NCBI GenBank assembly: GCA_016791115.1
Contig: JAEUNL010000064.1
Location: 62,001-126,000 of the forward strand
DNA length: 64,000 bases
Reading direction: 5' to 3'
Origin: Rhodocyclaceae bacterium
GTDB taxonomy: Bacteria > Pseudomonadota > Gammaproteobacteria > Burkholderiales > Rhodocyclaceae
Shown: positions 56,767 to 64,000 of the stretch, piece after piece
How the letters are laid out: the number at the start of each line of letters is the position of its first letter
How positions within the stretch are numbered: position 1 is the first letter of the stretch
The notes under the pieces: model-generated
The model's input: the letters and a program-made list of their open reading frames with translations, nothing else
Databases searched by the model: none
What the model was told of the DNA's origin: nothing
Translations under genes and position numbers: made by a program

Positions 56767-57840
56767 ATGGCCAGACAGACACCGCTCCATGAGACCCACC
56801 GCGCCGCCGGCGCAAAGTTGGTCGATTTCGCCGGCTGGGACATGCCGCTGCACTACGGCTCGCAGATTGAGGAACATCATCTCGTGCGCCGCGCCGCCGG
56901 CATGTTCGATGTCTCCCACATGCTCGCACTGGACGTCACCGGGCCCGATGCCCGGCGTTGGCTGCAACACCTGCTCGCCAATGATGTCGCAAAACTCACG
57001 GATGCCGGGCGGGCGCTCTATTCCTGCATGCTCAACGAACAAGGCGGCGTGATCGATGATCTGATCGTCTATTACTTCGACTCGCGACGTTACCGCATCG
57101 TCGTCAATGCCGGCACGGCAGACTCCGATCTTGCGTGGATGCGCAAGACCCTCGAGGGCTTCGATGCCGCAATCGCATCGCGACGCGACCTCGCGATCCT
57201 CGCGGTGCAGGGTCCGCAGGCCGTCGAGGCCGTCTGGCGCGCGATACCCGGGAGCCGCAATGCCACGCATGCACTGGCGCCCTTCCAGGCAACCGAAATG
57301 GATGACCTGTTGATCGCCCGCACCGGCTACACCGGCGAGGACGGATTCGAGATCGCGCTGCCGGCCGATCGCGCCACCGCGACCTGGCAGGCGCTGCTTG
57401 ACGCCGGCGTAAAGCCCGCGGGACTTGGCGCACGCGACACGCTACGCCTCGAAGCGGGGATGTGCCTGTACGGTCAGGATCTCGATGCCAGCACCTCGCC
57501 GCTCGAATCCGGCGTTGGATGGACTGTGAACATGAAGACGCCGCGCGACTTCATCGGCCGCAGCGCGCTCGAGTCGGGCAGCCCGACGCGCCGTCTGGCC
57601 GGCCTGGTGCTCGAAGAACGCGGCGTGCTGCGCGCCCACCAGATCGTTGTTACCCCACAAGGCAACGGCGAAACGACGAGCGGCAGCTTTTCCCCGACGA
57701 TGAACTGCGCGATCGCGCTGGCACGCGTGCCCAAGGAAGTCGCGGTCGGTGATCGCGTCGAAGTCGAAGTGCGCGACCGCCGCCTCTTGGCGCGTGTCGT
57801 CAAGCCACCCTTCGTGCGCAACGGCAGGGTGCTCGTCTGA
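56767..57840 (+). CDS. gcvT: Glycine cleavage system T protein (aminomethyltransferase)
   Basis: The protein has 357 residues. It takes the aminomethyl group from lipoyl-GcvH, releases ammonia and makes methylene-tetrahydrofolate. The N-terminus ([27 protein letters not shown], read in pieces) with the conserved VDFAGW, DVSHM, and the folate-binding YTGEDGFEI region are present; [21 protein letters not shown] is the family block. GGAGG lies 10 bp before the ATG. It is first in gcvT-gcvH-gcvP and controlled by the riboswitch. Confidence 0.97.
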   Translation: MARQTPLHETHRAAGAKLVDFAGWDMPLHYGSQIEEHHLVRRAAGMFDVSHMLALDVTGPDARRWLQHLLANDVAKLTDAGRALYSCMLNEQGGVIDDLIVYYFDSRRYRIVVNAGTADSDLAWMRKTLEGFDAAIASRRDLAILAVQGPQAVEAVWRAIPGSRNATHALAPFQATEMDDLLIARTGYTGEDGFEIALPADRATATWQALLDAGVKPAGLGARDTLRLEAGMCLYGQDLDASTSPLESGVGWTVNMKTPRDFIGRSALESGSPTRRLAGLVLEERGVLRAHQIVVTPQGNGETTSGSFSPTMNCAIALARVPKEVAVGDRVEVEVRDRRLLARVVKPPFVRNGRVLV

Positions 57841-57879
57841 GCCGGTCAGCAACTGAACATTCAACGGAGAACCGACAAC

Positions 57880-58263
57880 ATGAACATTCCTCAGGATCTG
57901 AAGTACACCGCGTCACACGAATGGCTGCGCCTCGGCGACGACGGCGTTGCCACGGTCGGCATCACCGACCATGCGCAGGAGCAACTGGGCGACGTGGTGT
58001 TCGTCGAACTCCCTGAAATCGGCCGCAAACTCAAGGCCGGCGAGGAGTGCGCGGTCGTCGAGTCGGTCAAGGCCGCCTCTGACATCTATGCGCCGGTCGC
58101 AGGTGAAATCGTCGAGGTAAATCAGTCGGTCGTCGACGCACCGGAATCGGTCAATGCCGACGCCTATGCCGCATGGCTGTATCGGATCCGTCCCGATTCC
58201 GCCGCTGATGTCGCGTCGCTGCTGGATGCCGCAGGCTATCAATCCGAAGCCAACAAGGCCTGA
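57880..58263 (+). CDS. gcvH: Glycine cleavage system H protein (lipoyl carrier)
   Basis: The protein has 127 residues. It shuttles the aminomethyl group between P, T and L proteins on a lipoyl arm. The lipoylated Lys64 is in [13 protein letters not shown]-terminal YTASHEWLR and [19 protein letters not shown] match the family. It lies 39 bp after gcvT. Confidence 0.98.
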   Translation: MNIPQDLKYTASHEWLRLGDDGVATVGITDHAQEQLGDVVFVELPEIGRKLKAGEECAVVESVKAASDIYAPVAGEIVEVNQSVVDAPESVNADAYAAWLYRIRPDSAADVASLLDAAGYQSEANKA

Positions 58264-58284
58264 CCAATCGCCAGGCAATTCGAC

Positions 58285-61197
58285 ATGACCGATCGCACCC
58301 TTCCCCATGGCGCCGCCCTCGGCGAACTCCCCCTTTCGGCACTCGAACAGCGCGATGCCTTCATCGGGCGCCACGTCGGCCCGGCGGACGCCGAGATCGC
58401 CGAAATGCTGGCCGCGATCGGTGCGCCCAGCCTCGATGCCCTGATCGCGCAAACCGTGCCGCAATCGATCCGGCTCGATGCGCCGCTGGCACTACCCGCA
58501 CCGTGCCCCGAGCATGAGGCTCTGACGGCTCTGCGCACGATCGCATCGAAGAACCGTGCGGTGAAATCGATGATCGGTCTTGGCTACCACGGCACCATCA
58601 CGCCGCCGGTCGTGTTGCGCAACGTGATGGAGAACCCCGGCTGGTACACCGCGTACACACCCTACCAGGCGGAAATCGCGCAAGGCCGGCTCGAAGCCCT
58701 GCTCAACTGGCAGCAGATGGTGATCGACCTCACCGGCATGGAACTGGCCAACGCCTCGCTGCTCGACGAAGCCACTGCTGCGGCCGAGGCGATGGCAATG
58801 GCACGGCGAGTCAGCAAGGTGAAGCCGGATGCTTTCTTCGTCGATGAAGCTGCCTTCCCGCAAACAATCGATGTGGTGCGCACACGCGCCGAATTCTTCG
58901 GTTTCCGGCTCGTCTTCGGCCCGGCCGCGGACGCCGCGCAACACGACGTATTCGGCGCTTTGCTGCAGTACCCGAACGAACGCGGCGGCATCGCCGACCT
59001 GTCGGACATCATCGCGGCGCTCAAGACGAAGGGCGCGATTGTTGCTGTCGCCAGCGACCTGCTCGCCCTGGTCCTGCTCAAGTCGCCCGGCGCAATGGAT
59101 GCCGACATCGCGCTCGGCTCGGCCCAGCGCTTCGGGGTGCCGATGGGTTTCGGCGGCCCGCACGCCGCTTTCTTCGCGACACGCGACGCCCATGCGCGCG
59201 CCACGCCTGGCCGCATCATCGGGGTATCGAAGGACACACGCGGAAAGCCCGCACTGCGCATGGCGCTGCAAACGCGCGAGCAGCACATCCGGCGCGAGAA
59301 GGCGAACTCGAACATCTGCACCTCGCAAGTCTTGCTCGCCAACATGGCCGGCATGTATGCCGTGTGGCACGGCCCGCAGGGCCTGCGCATCATCGCCGAG
59401 CGCGTGCACCGCCTCGCCGCGCTGTTCGCGGAGGGCCTGCGCAACGGCGGCCTCACGCTCGTGGAAGACGCGTTCTTCGATACCTTGCATGTCGATTGCG
59501 GCGCACGCACCGATGCGATCCTCGCCGCAGCGCTGACGGCCGGCTACAACCTGCGCCGCGTCTCGCCGTCGCGCCTCGGCGTCGCGTTCGACGAATGCAG
59601 CACACGCGAGGACGTCGCCGCCCTGCTGTCGGCTTTCGGCGCCACTGCGGACCTCGACGCGCTTGATGCCTGCATCGCCGCTGCCGGTGGCGCGATTCCG
59701 GCCGGGCTGCGCCGCAGCGACGACATCCTTGCTCACCCGGTGTTCAACGTTCACCATACAGAACATGGGATGCTGCGTTACCTCAGGATGCTGCAGAACC
59801 GCGATCTCGCGCTCGACCATTCGATGATCTCGCTCGGCTCCTGCACCATGAAGCTGAATGCCACCAGCGAGATGATCCCGGTTACCTGGCGGGAATTCGC
59901 CGACATCCACCCGTTCGCACCGGCCGATCAGACCATGGGTTATCGCGAGATGATCGACGGCCTGGCGGGCCAGTTGAAGGTCATCACCGGTTTCGACGCC
60001 ATCTGCATGCAGCCAAACTCCGGCGCGCAGGGCGAATACGCCGGTCTGCTCGCGATCCGCAAGTACCACGCGAGCCGCGGCGAAAGCCATCGCGACGTTT
60101 GCCTGATTCCGCGCTCGGCCCACGGCACCAACCCGGCAACCGCGCACATGGCCGGCATGCAGGTGGTGGTGGTCGACTGCGACGAGCGCGGCAATGTCGA
60201 CATTGCCGACTTGCGCGCCAAGGCCGGCGAGCATACCGCACGCCTCGGCTGCCTGATGATCACCTATCCCTCGACGCACGGCGTGTTCGAGGAAGCCATC
60301 CGCGAAATCTGCGACATCGTGCACGCACACGGCGGGCAGGTGTACATGGACGGTGCCAATCTCAACGCCCAGGTCGGCCTCACCTCGCCGGCCGGCATCG
60401 GCGCCGACGTGTCGCACATGAATCTGCACAAGACCTTCTGCATCCCGCATGGCGGCGGCGGGCCGGGCATGGGGCCGATTGGCCTCAAGGCGCATCTCGC
60501 GCCGTTCATGGCCGATCACGTGTTCGCCCCCGGCGCGACGCGCCCGGGAGCGGTCAGCGCCGCGCCCTGGGGCTCGGCCTCGATCCTGCCGATCTCGTGG
60601 ATGTACATCACGATGATGGGTGCGCGCGGCCTGCGCCGCGCGACCGAGGTCGCCATTCTCAATGCGAACTACATTGCCGGCCGGCTTGGGCCGCATTATC
60701 CGGTGCTCTACACCGGCGCCAACGGCCGCGTCGCACACGAGTGCATCCTCGACATCCGCCCGATCAAGGCGGCCTGCGGCGTGAGCGAGGTCGACATCGC
60801 CAAGCGGCTGATGGACTACGGTTTCCACGCACCGACCATGTCCTTCCCGGTTGCCGGCACCATCATGGTCGAGCCGACCGAATCCGAGTCGAAGGCGGAA
60901 CTCGACCGCTTCATCGAGGCGATGGTCATGATTCGCGCCGAGATCCGCAAGGTAGAAAACGGCGAGTGGAGCGCCGAAGACAACCCGCTGCACAACGCCC
61001 CGCACACCCAAGCTGACATTATCGACACTGCATGGGCGCACACCTATTCCCGCGAGCAGGCCGCGTTTCCGCTACCCTGGGTCGCGCGCAACAAGTTCTG
61101 GCCCTCGGTGAATCGCATCGACGACGTGCACGGCGACCGCCACCTGTTCTGCGCCTGTGTGCCGATTGGGGACGAAGCGGACAACCCGCCGGCCTGA
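58285..61197 (+). CDS. gcvP: Glycine dehydrogenase (decarboxylating), P protein
   Basis: The protein has 970 residues, the fused single-chain (homodimeric) form. It decarboxylates glycine with PLP and passes the rest to GcvH. The PLP Lys716 is in [36 protein letters not shown] at the N-terminus and [26 protein letters not shown] (in pieces) are family blocks. It lies 21 bp after gcvH. No lpd (L protein) is in the window, so it must be encoded elsewhere, as is common. Confidence 0.97.
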   Translation: MTDRTLPHGAALGELPLSALEQRDAFIGRHVGPADAEIAEMLAAIGAPSLDALIAQTVPQSIRLDAPLALPAPCPEHEALTALRTIASKNRAVKSMIGLGYHGTITPPVVLRNVMENPGWYTAYTPYQAEIAQGRLEALLNWQQMVIDLTGMELANASLLDEATAAAEAMAMARRVSKVKPDAFFVDEAAFPQTIDVVRTRAEFFGFRLVFGPAADAAQHDVFGALLQYPNERGGIADLSDIIAALKTKGAIVAVASDLLALVLLKSPGAMDADIALGSAQRFGVPMGFGGPHAAFFATRDAHARATPGRIIGVSKDTRGKPALRMALQTREQHIRREKANSNICTSQVLLANMAGMYAVWHGPQGLRIIAERVHRLAALFAEGLRNGGLTLVEDAFFDTLHVDCGARTDAILAAALTAGYNLRRVSPSRLGVAFDECSTREDVAALLSAFGATADLDALDACIAAAGGAIPAGLRRSDDILAHPVFNVHHTEHGMLRYLRMLQNRDLALDHSMISLGSCTMKLNATSEMIPVTWREFADIHPFAPADQTMGYREMIDGLAGQLKVITGFDAICMQPNSGAQGEYAGLLAIRKYHASRGESHRDVCLIPRSAHGTNPATAHMAGMQVVVVDCDERGNVDIADLRAKAGEHTARLGCLMITYPSTHGVFEEAIREICDIVHAHGGQVYMDGANLNAQVGLTSPAGIGADVSHMNLHKTFCIPHGGGGPGMGPIGLKAHLAPFMADHVFAPGATRPGAVSAAPWGSASILPISWMYITMMGARGLRRATEVAILNANYIAGRLGPHYPVLYTGANGRVAHECILDIRPIKAACGVSEVDIAKRLMDYGFHAPTMSFPVAGTIMVEPTESESKAELDRFIEAMVMIRAEIRKVENGEWSAEDNPLHNAPHTQADIIDTAWAHTYSREQAAFPLPWVARNKFWPSVNRIDDVHGDRHLFCACVPIGDEADNPPA

Positions 61198-61223
61198 GCC
61201 GGCAGTACGTGGAGCAAGCAAGG

Positions 61224-61745
61224 ATGATCTACTCACTCGGCGACAAGACCCCGAGCATCGATTCGCAATCCTGGATCGCACCCAACGCGATCGTGATCGG
61301 CGACGTGGAGATCCGGCGCGACGCGAGCATCTGGTTCAACGCCATCGTGCGCGGCGACTGCGACAAGATCGTCATCGGCGAAGGCAGCAATATCCAGGAC
61401 GGCGCGGTGCTGCACACCGACCCGGGCGTCAAGCTGGCGATCGGCAAGCACGTCACCGTCGGCCACCTGGCGATGATCCATGGCTGCACGGTCGGCGACG
61501 GATCGCTGATCGGCATCAACGCGGTGATCCTCAACAATGTCGTCATCGGCCGCGAATGCATCATCGGCGCCAACGCGTTGATCCCCGAAGGGCGCGTGAT
61601 CCCCGACCGCTCGCTGGTGGTCGGCTCGCCCGGCAAGGTGGTGCGGCAACTGAGCGACGAAGAGGCCGCCGGCTTGTACGAAAGCGCCCACCACTACGTC
61701 GATAACGCACGGGACTTCGCTGCCGGCCTGAAGCCGGTGGCGTGA
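61224..61745 (+). CDS. Gamma-class carbonic anhydrase-like protein (left-handed beta-helix)
   Basis: The protein has 173 residues of hexapeptide repeats ([40 protein letters not shown]). It carries the three His of the gamma carbonic anhydrase zinc site (VLHTDPG and VGHLAMIHG). Members of this YrdA/CaiE/PaaY group are mostly of unproven activity. The ATG at 61224 comes 26 bp after gcvP, in the same direction, so it is probably co-transcribed. It could hydrate the CO2 set free by glycine cleavage; that is inference. Confidence 0.9.
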   Translation: MIYSLGDKTPSIDSQSWIAPNAIVIGDVEIRRDASIWFNAIVRGDCDKIVIGEGSNIQDGAVLHTDPGVKLAIGKHVTVGHLAMIHGCTVGDGSLIGINAVILNNVVIGRECIIGANALIPEGRVIPDRSLVVGSPGKVVRQLSDEEAAGLYESAHHYVDNARDFAAGLKPVA

Positions 61746-61828
61746 CCCTCGCCGCCGCGCCTTGCAAGGTTTCACCCCTTTCGCCGGGGTGGCGCGTTAC
61801 ATTGGCGTCCCGATTGATGGAGAACGCC

Positions 61829-62554
61829 ATGACACGCACGACTTCCATTGCCCGCCGGCTGGTGCCCGCGCTCGCCCTGGTTGGCCTCGCGCTCCTTCCG
61901 CTCGCCTCCGGGGCCGAACCGATCACCAAGGCGCAGGTGACGATTGTCGACCTCTCGGCCGAATCGAACCGCAATGCGCCCAACGACCTCGCGCGGGCAA
62001 CCGCCTACTTCGAGGCGCAGGACGCGAACGCCGCAGACCTTGCCAAACGCGTGAATCGGAACATCGCCGCCGGTCTGGAGACCGCCAGAGCACACGCCAG
62101 TGTCAAGGCGAAAAGCGGCAACACCTCGACCTGGCCGGTCTATGGCAAGAACGCCCGCAACATCGAGGCCTGGCGCATGCGCAGCGAGATCCTGCTGGAG
62201 ACGCGCGACATGGCGGCGCTGTCGGAGCTGCTCGGCAAGCTGCAGGCCACGCTCTCTGTCGGCCAGATCACGCTGCAGCCCGCGCCAGAGACGCGCAAGA
62301 AGGCCGAGGACGAAGCCACGCTCGACGCCATTGCCGCATTCCAGGCGCGCGCGGCACTGATCGCCAAGGCGGCGGGCAAGACCCATCGCGTCCGGCAGAT
62401 GTCGATCAACACCGGCGGGGGCCGCCCGGTCTACCCGATGGCACGCGCCGCGCCAATGTCGATGGCAGCGGACGCGGCGCCGATGCCGGTCGAGGTAGGC
62501 GACAGCGCCATCACGGTCAGCGTCACCGGTCAGATAGAATTACCGATCGATTGA
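61829..62554 (+). CDS. SIMPL-domain (DUF541) secreted protein
   Basis: The protein has 241 residues from the ATG at 61829, which has GGAGA 5 bp upstream; an ATG 12 bp earlier overlaps that site. A signal peptide (residues 8-31, ending ASGAEP) points to export. The body matches the SIMPL/DUF541 family: residues about 36-135 form the first half, and the C-terminal Met-rich RQMSINTGGGRPVYPMARAAPM and IEVGDSAITVSVTG-like ending are typical. Function is unknown; relatives include periplasmic stress proteins and a signalling-pathway partner in animals. The 83-bp gap after the carbonic anhydrase gene shows no clear promoter. Confidence 0.75.
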   Translation: MTRTTSIARRLVPALALVGLALLPLASGAEPITKAQVTIVDLSAESNRNAPNDLARATAYFEAQDANAADLAKRVNRNIAAGLETARAHASVKAKSGNTSTWPVYGKNARNIEAWRMRSEILLETRDMAALSELLGKLQATLSVGQITLQPAPETRKKAEDEATLDAIAAFQARAALIAKAAGKTHRVRQMSINTGGGRPVYPMARAAPMSMAADAAPMPVEVGDSAITVSVTGQIELPID

Positions 62555-62597
62555 CGCCGAGGGGGACGCCCGGCGGCGTCATGCCCCGGGAGCCTCG

Positions 62598-63074
62598 ATG
62601 AACGCTTTGACGCGCGCCGCCGGGCAGGCGGCGCGATGCGCCACGCTGACTGCCGCTTCGCTCGCCGTACTGCTGGCCGGATGCGGCTCGATCGGCACAC
62701 AGAAATCCGCGTCACCGCCGCCGCAGCCCACGCCGCCGGCCGGCCCGCTGGCGCCGGTCCCGCAGGTTGTGCCGCCCTCGCCGTCATCACCGCCGCCCAC
62801 GCCGAAGCAGATGGTCGACCAGTACATCCGCTATCGCTGCGAAAACGGTTTCGACTTCGCCGTCACCTATCAGGGCAATGGCACCCGCGCGCTGGTCGAG
62901 CGCAGCGGCTACAGCGACCTGCTGCGGCTCACCGCGGCGGCGTCGGGCGCGAAGTATTCCGACGGCAAGCTGACGCTGCACGCCAAGGGCGACGGCGCGG
63001 TAATCGAACTGCCCGGCGGGCCCACCTATCGACAATGCCGCAGCCTGCCGGCAAAAGCAGCGCCGAAGAAATGA
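62598..63074 (+). CDS. MliC-like lipoprotein (C-type lysozyme inhibitor domain)
   Basis: The protein has 158 residues. The lipobox LLAGC near 26-30 makes it an outer or inner membrane lipoprotein. A Pro-rich linker (PPPQPTPPAGPLAPVPQVVPP, in pieces; about 39-70) precedes a MliC fold: YRCENGFDFAVTY, SGAKYSDGKLTLHAKGD and a final Cys (YRQCRS) that could form the family disulfide with the first Cys. MliC/PliC proteins inhibit host c-type lysozyme. GGGAG lies before the ATG. Its stop overlaps the dtd start as ATGA. Confidence 0.75.
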   Translation: MNALTRAAGQAARCATLTAASLAVLLAGCGSIGTQKSASPPPQPTPPAGPLAPVPQVVPPSPSSPPPTPKQMVDQYIRYRCENGFDFAVTYQGNGTRALVERSGYSDLLRLTAAASGAKYSDGKLTLHAKGDGAVIELPGGPTYRQCRSLPAKAAPKK

Positions 63075-63508
63075 TCGCCCTGATCCAGCGCGTGACCGAG
63101 GCCAGCGTGCGCGTCGACGGCGAGGTCGTCGGGCACATCGGCGGCGGGTTGCTCGCGCTGATCGGCGTCGAGCGCGACGACGGCGAAGACAACGCGGTGC
63201 GCCTGACCGAGCGCATGCTCGGCTACCGCGTCTTTGCCGACGATGCCGGCCGCATGAACCGCTCGCTGCTCGACACCGGCGGCGGCCTCCTGCTGGTGCC
63301 GCAGTTCACGCTGGCCGCCGACACGCGCAAGGGCACCCGCGCCAGTTTCTCGTCGGCGGCCGAACCGGCGCGCGCGCGCGAACTGTTCGAGCACATGGTC
63401 GCCCTCGCCCGCACGCGCTGCACCCTCGTGCAGACCGGCGTGTTCGGCGCCGACATGGCAGTGGCGCTGGTCAATCATGGCCCGGTCACCTTCCGGCTCG
63501 ATGCCTGA
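63071..63508 (+). CDS. dtd: D-aminoacyl-tRNA deacylase
   Basis: The protein has 145 residues. It removes D-amino acids (and Gly) wrongly attached to tRNA. Diagnostic motifs: N-terminal ALIQRVTEASVRVDGE, PQFTLAADTRKGTRASF (the SQFTL motif, here with Pro for Ser) and NHGPVTFRL (the cross-subunit Gly-cisPro). It is translationally coupled to the lipoprotein gene before it and overlaps the NlpC/P60 gene after it by 8 bp. Confidence 0.96.
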   Translation: MIALIQRVTEASVRVDGEVVGHIGGGLLALIGVERDDGEDNAVRLTERMLGYRVFADDAGRMNRSLLDTGGGLLLVPQFTLAADTRKGTRASFSSAAEPARARELFEHMVALARTRCTLVQTGVFGADMAVALVNHGPVTFRLDA

Positions 63509-64000
63509 GCGCCGGCCCGCCGGGCACCAGCGCCTGCGCATCGGCCGCGCCGCGCTCGTCGGCCTGGCCGCGCTCGGACTCCTGCTCGCCGGTTGCGCCA
63601 CCCGTCCGCCCGCGCCGCCCGAATCGGGCGGCATGGCTGCCGAACGCGCCCGCATCGAACGCGCGCGCGCCCACGAGATCGTGCTGCACGCACTCGCCTT
63701 GATCGACACCGGCTACGTATTCGGCGGGCGCAATCCGGAAGCCGGCCTCGACTGCAGCGGCATGGTGGCCTACGTCTACGAACAGGCTGCCGGCCTGCGC
63801 CTTCCGCACAACGCGGCGCAGATCGCGCGCCTCGCACAACCGGTATCGCGCGAGCGCCTCGGCCCCGGCGATCTGGTGTTCTTCAACACACGCGGCTTTT
63901 CCGCCTCGCATGTCGGCATCTACCTCGGCGACGGGCGTTTCGTGCACGCGCCTTCGTCGAAAGGCCGCGTGCGCATCGAGAGCATGGACAACCGCTACTT
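63501..64000 (+). CDS. NlpC/P60-family lipoprotein hydrolase, partial
   Basis: The frame is open to the window end, 166 codons seen. The lipobox LLAGC near 28-32 marks a lipoprotein. The NlpC/P60 cysteine peptidase domain has TGYVFGGRNPEAGLDCSGMV with catalytic Cys near 83, LGPGDLVFFNTRG, and the catalytic His in SHVGIYLGDG near 136; a third polar residue may be the His in VHAPSS. These enzymes usually cut peptide bonds in peptidoglycan stems. The start overlaps the end of dtd by 8 bp. Confidence 0.9.
   Translation, partial: MPERRPAGHQRLRIGRAALVGLAALGLLLAGCATRPPAPPESGGMAAERARIERARAHEIVLHALALIDTGYVFGGRNPEAGLDCSGMVAYVYEQAAGLRLPHNAAQIARLAQPVSRERLGPGDLVFFNTRGFSASHVGIYLGDGRFVHAPSSKGRVRIESMDNRY

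Noticed and set aside
58492-61041. 849-codon minus-strand open frame opposite gcvP
   Set aside because: Mirror of the high-GC gcvP codons; no domain, while gcvP is complete with its PLP Lys.

Overview
The window is GC-rich DNA from a betaproteobacterium. The core gene order (pnp, rpsO, truB, rbfA, infB, nusA, rimP, rluB, scpB, scpA, trpS) and the gcvT-gcvH-gcvP block with a tandem glycine riboswitch suggest Rhodocyclales (Azoarcus/Aromatoleum/Thauera-like). That placement is inferred from gene order and protein style, not from a search.

Region 1 (1-38.1 kb, minus strand) is a modular type I polyketide synthase cluster. Reading in the direction of transcription there is a Sfp-type phosphopantetheinyl transferase, a gap of about 360 bp, a type II thioesterase, and six single-module PKS proteins named here PKS1 to PKS6. 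PKS6 runs off the left edge. The thioesterase and PKS1-PKS5 overlap each other by 4 bp (GTGA or ATGA); PKS6 follows after 7 bp. Domain orders are: PKS1 KS-AT-DH-ER-KR-ACP; PKS2 KS-AT-MT-KR-ACP; PKS3 KS-AT-DH-ER-KR-ACP; PKS4 KS-AT-MT-ACP; PKS5 KS-AT-DH-MT-ER-KR-ACP; PKS6 KS-AT-DH-MT-(start of KR region). Four of six modules carry a C-methyltransferase domain. The N- and C-terminal tails look like docking elements and fit the gene order, with PKS1 as first module. The expected product is a branched, repeatedly C-methylated, mostly reduced chain with one unreduced keto position. Starter unit, release step and product are unknown. Two KR domains carry changes at catalytic positions (Ser to Ala in PKS3, Tyr to His in PKS5). 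No regulator, transporter or tailoring enzyme of the cluster is inside the window.

Region 2 (38.1-40.5 kb) is the edge of the cluster: a decayed IS5-family transposase gene, a Sel1/SLT lytic transglycosylase, and two tRNA genes (Arg-TCT and Pro-TGG).

Region 3 (40.5-53.9 kb, minus strand) is core information processing: rpsO-pnp with an intergenic terminator, then rimP-nusA-infB-rbfA-truB with a strong promoter and a terminator-like hairpin in its leader, then trpS-scpA-scpB-rluB preceded by a site-2 protease homologue.

Region 4 (54.0-56.4 kb, minus) has a YciO-like protein, a PHP-domain phosphatase/RNase and an alpha/beta hydrolase.

Region 5 (56.4-64 kb, plus) is the glycine cleavage operon under a tandem glycine riboswitch with its own terminator, followed by a gamma-class carbonic anhydrase-like protein, a SIMPL-domain secreted protein, a MliC-like lipoprotein, D-aminoacyl-tRNA deacylase and an NlpC/P60 lipoprotein cut by the window end.
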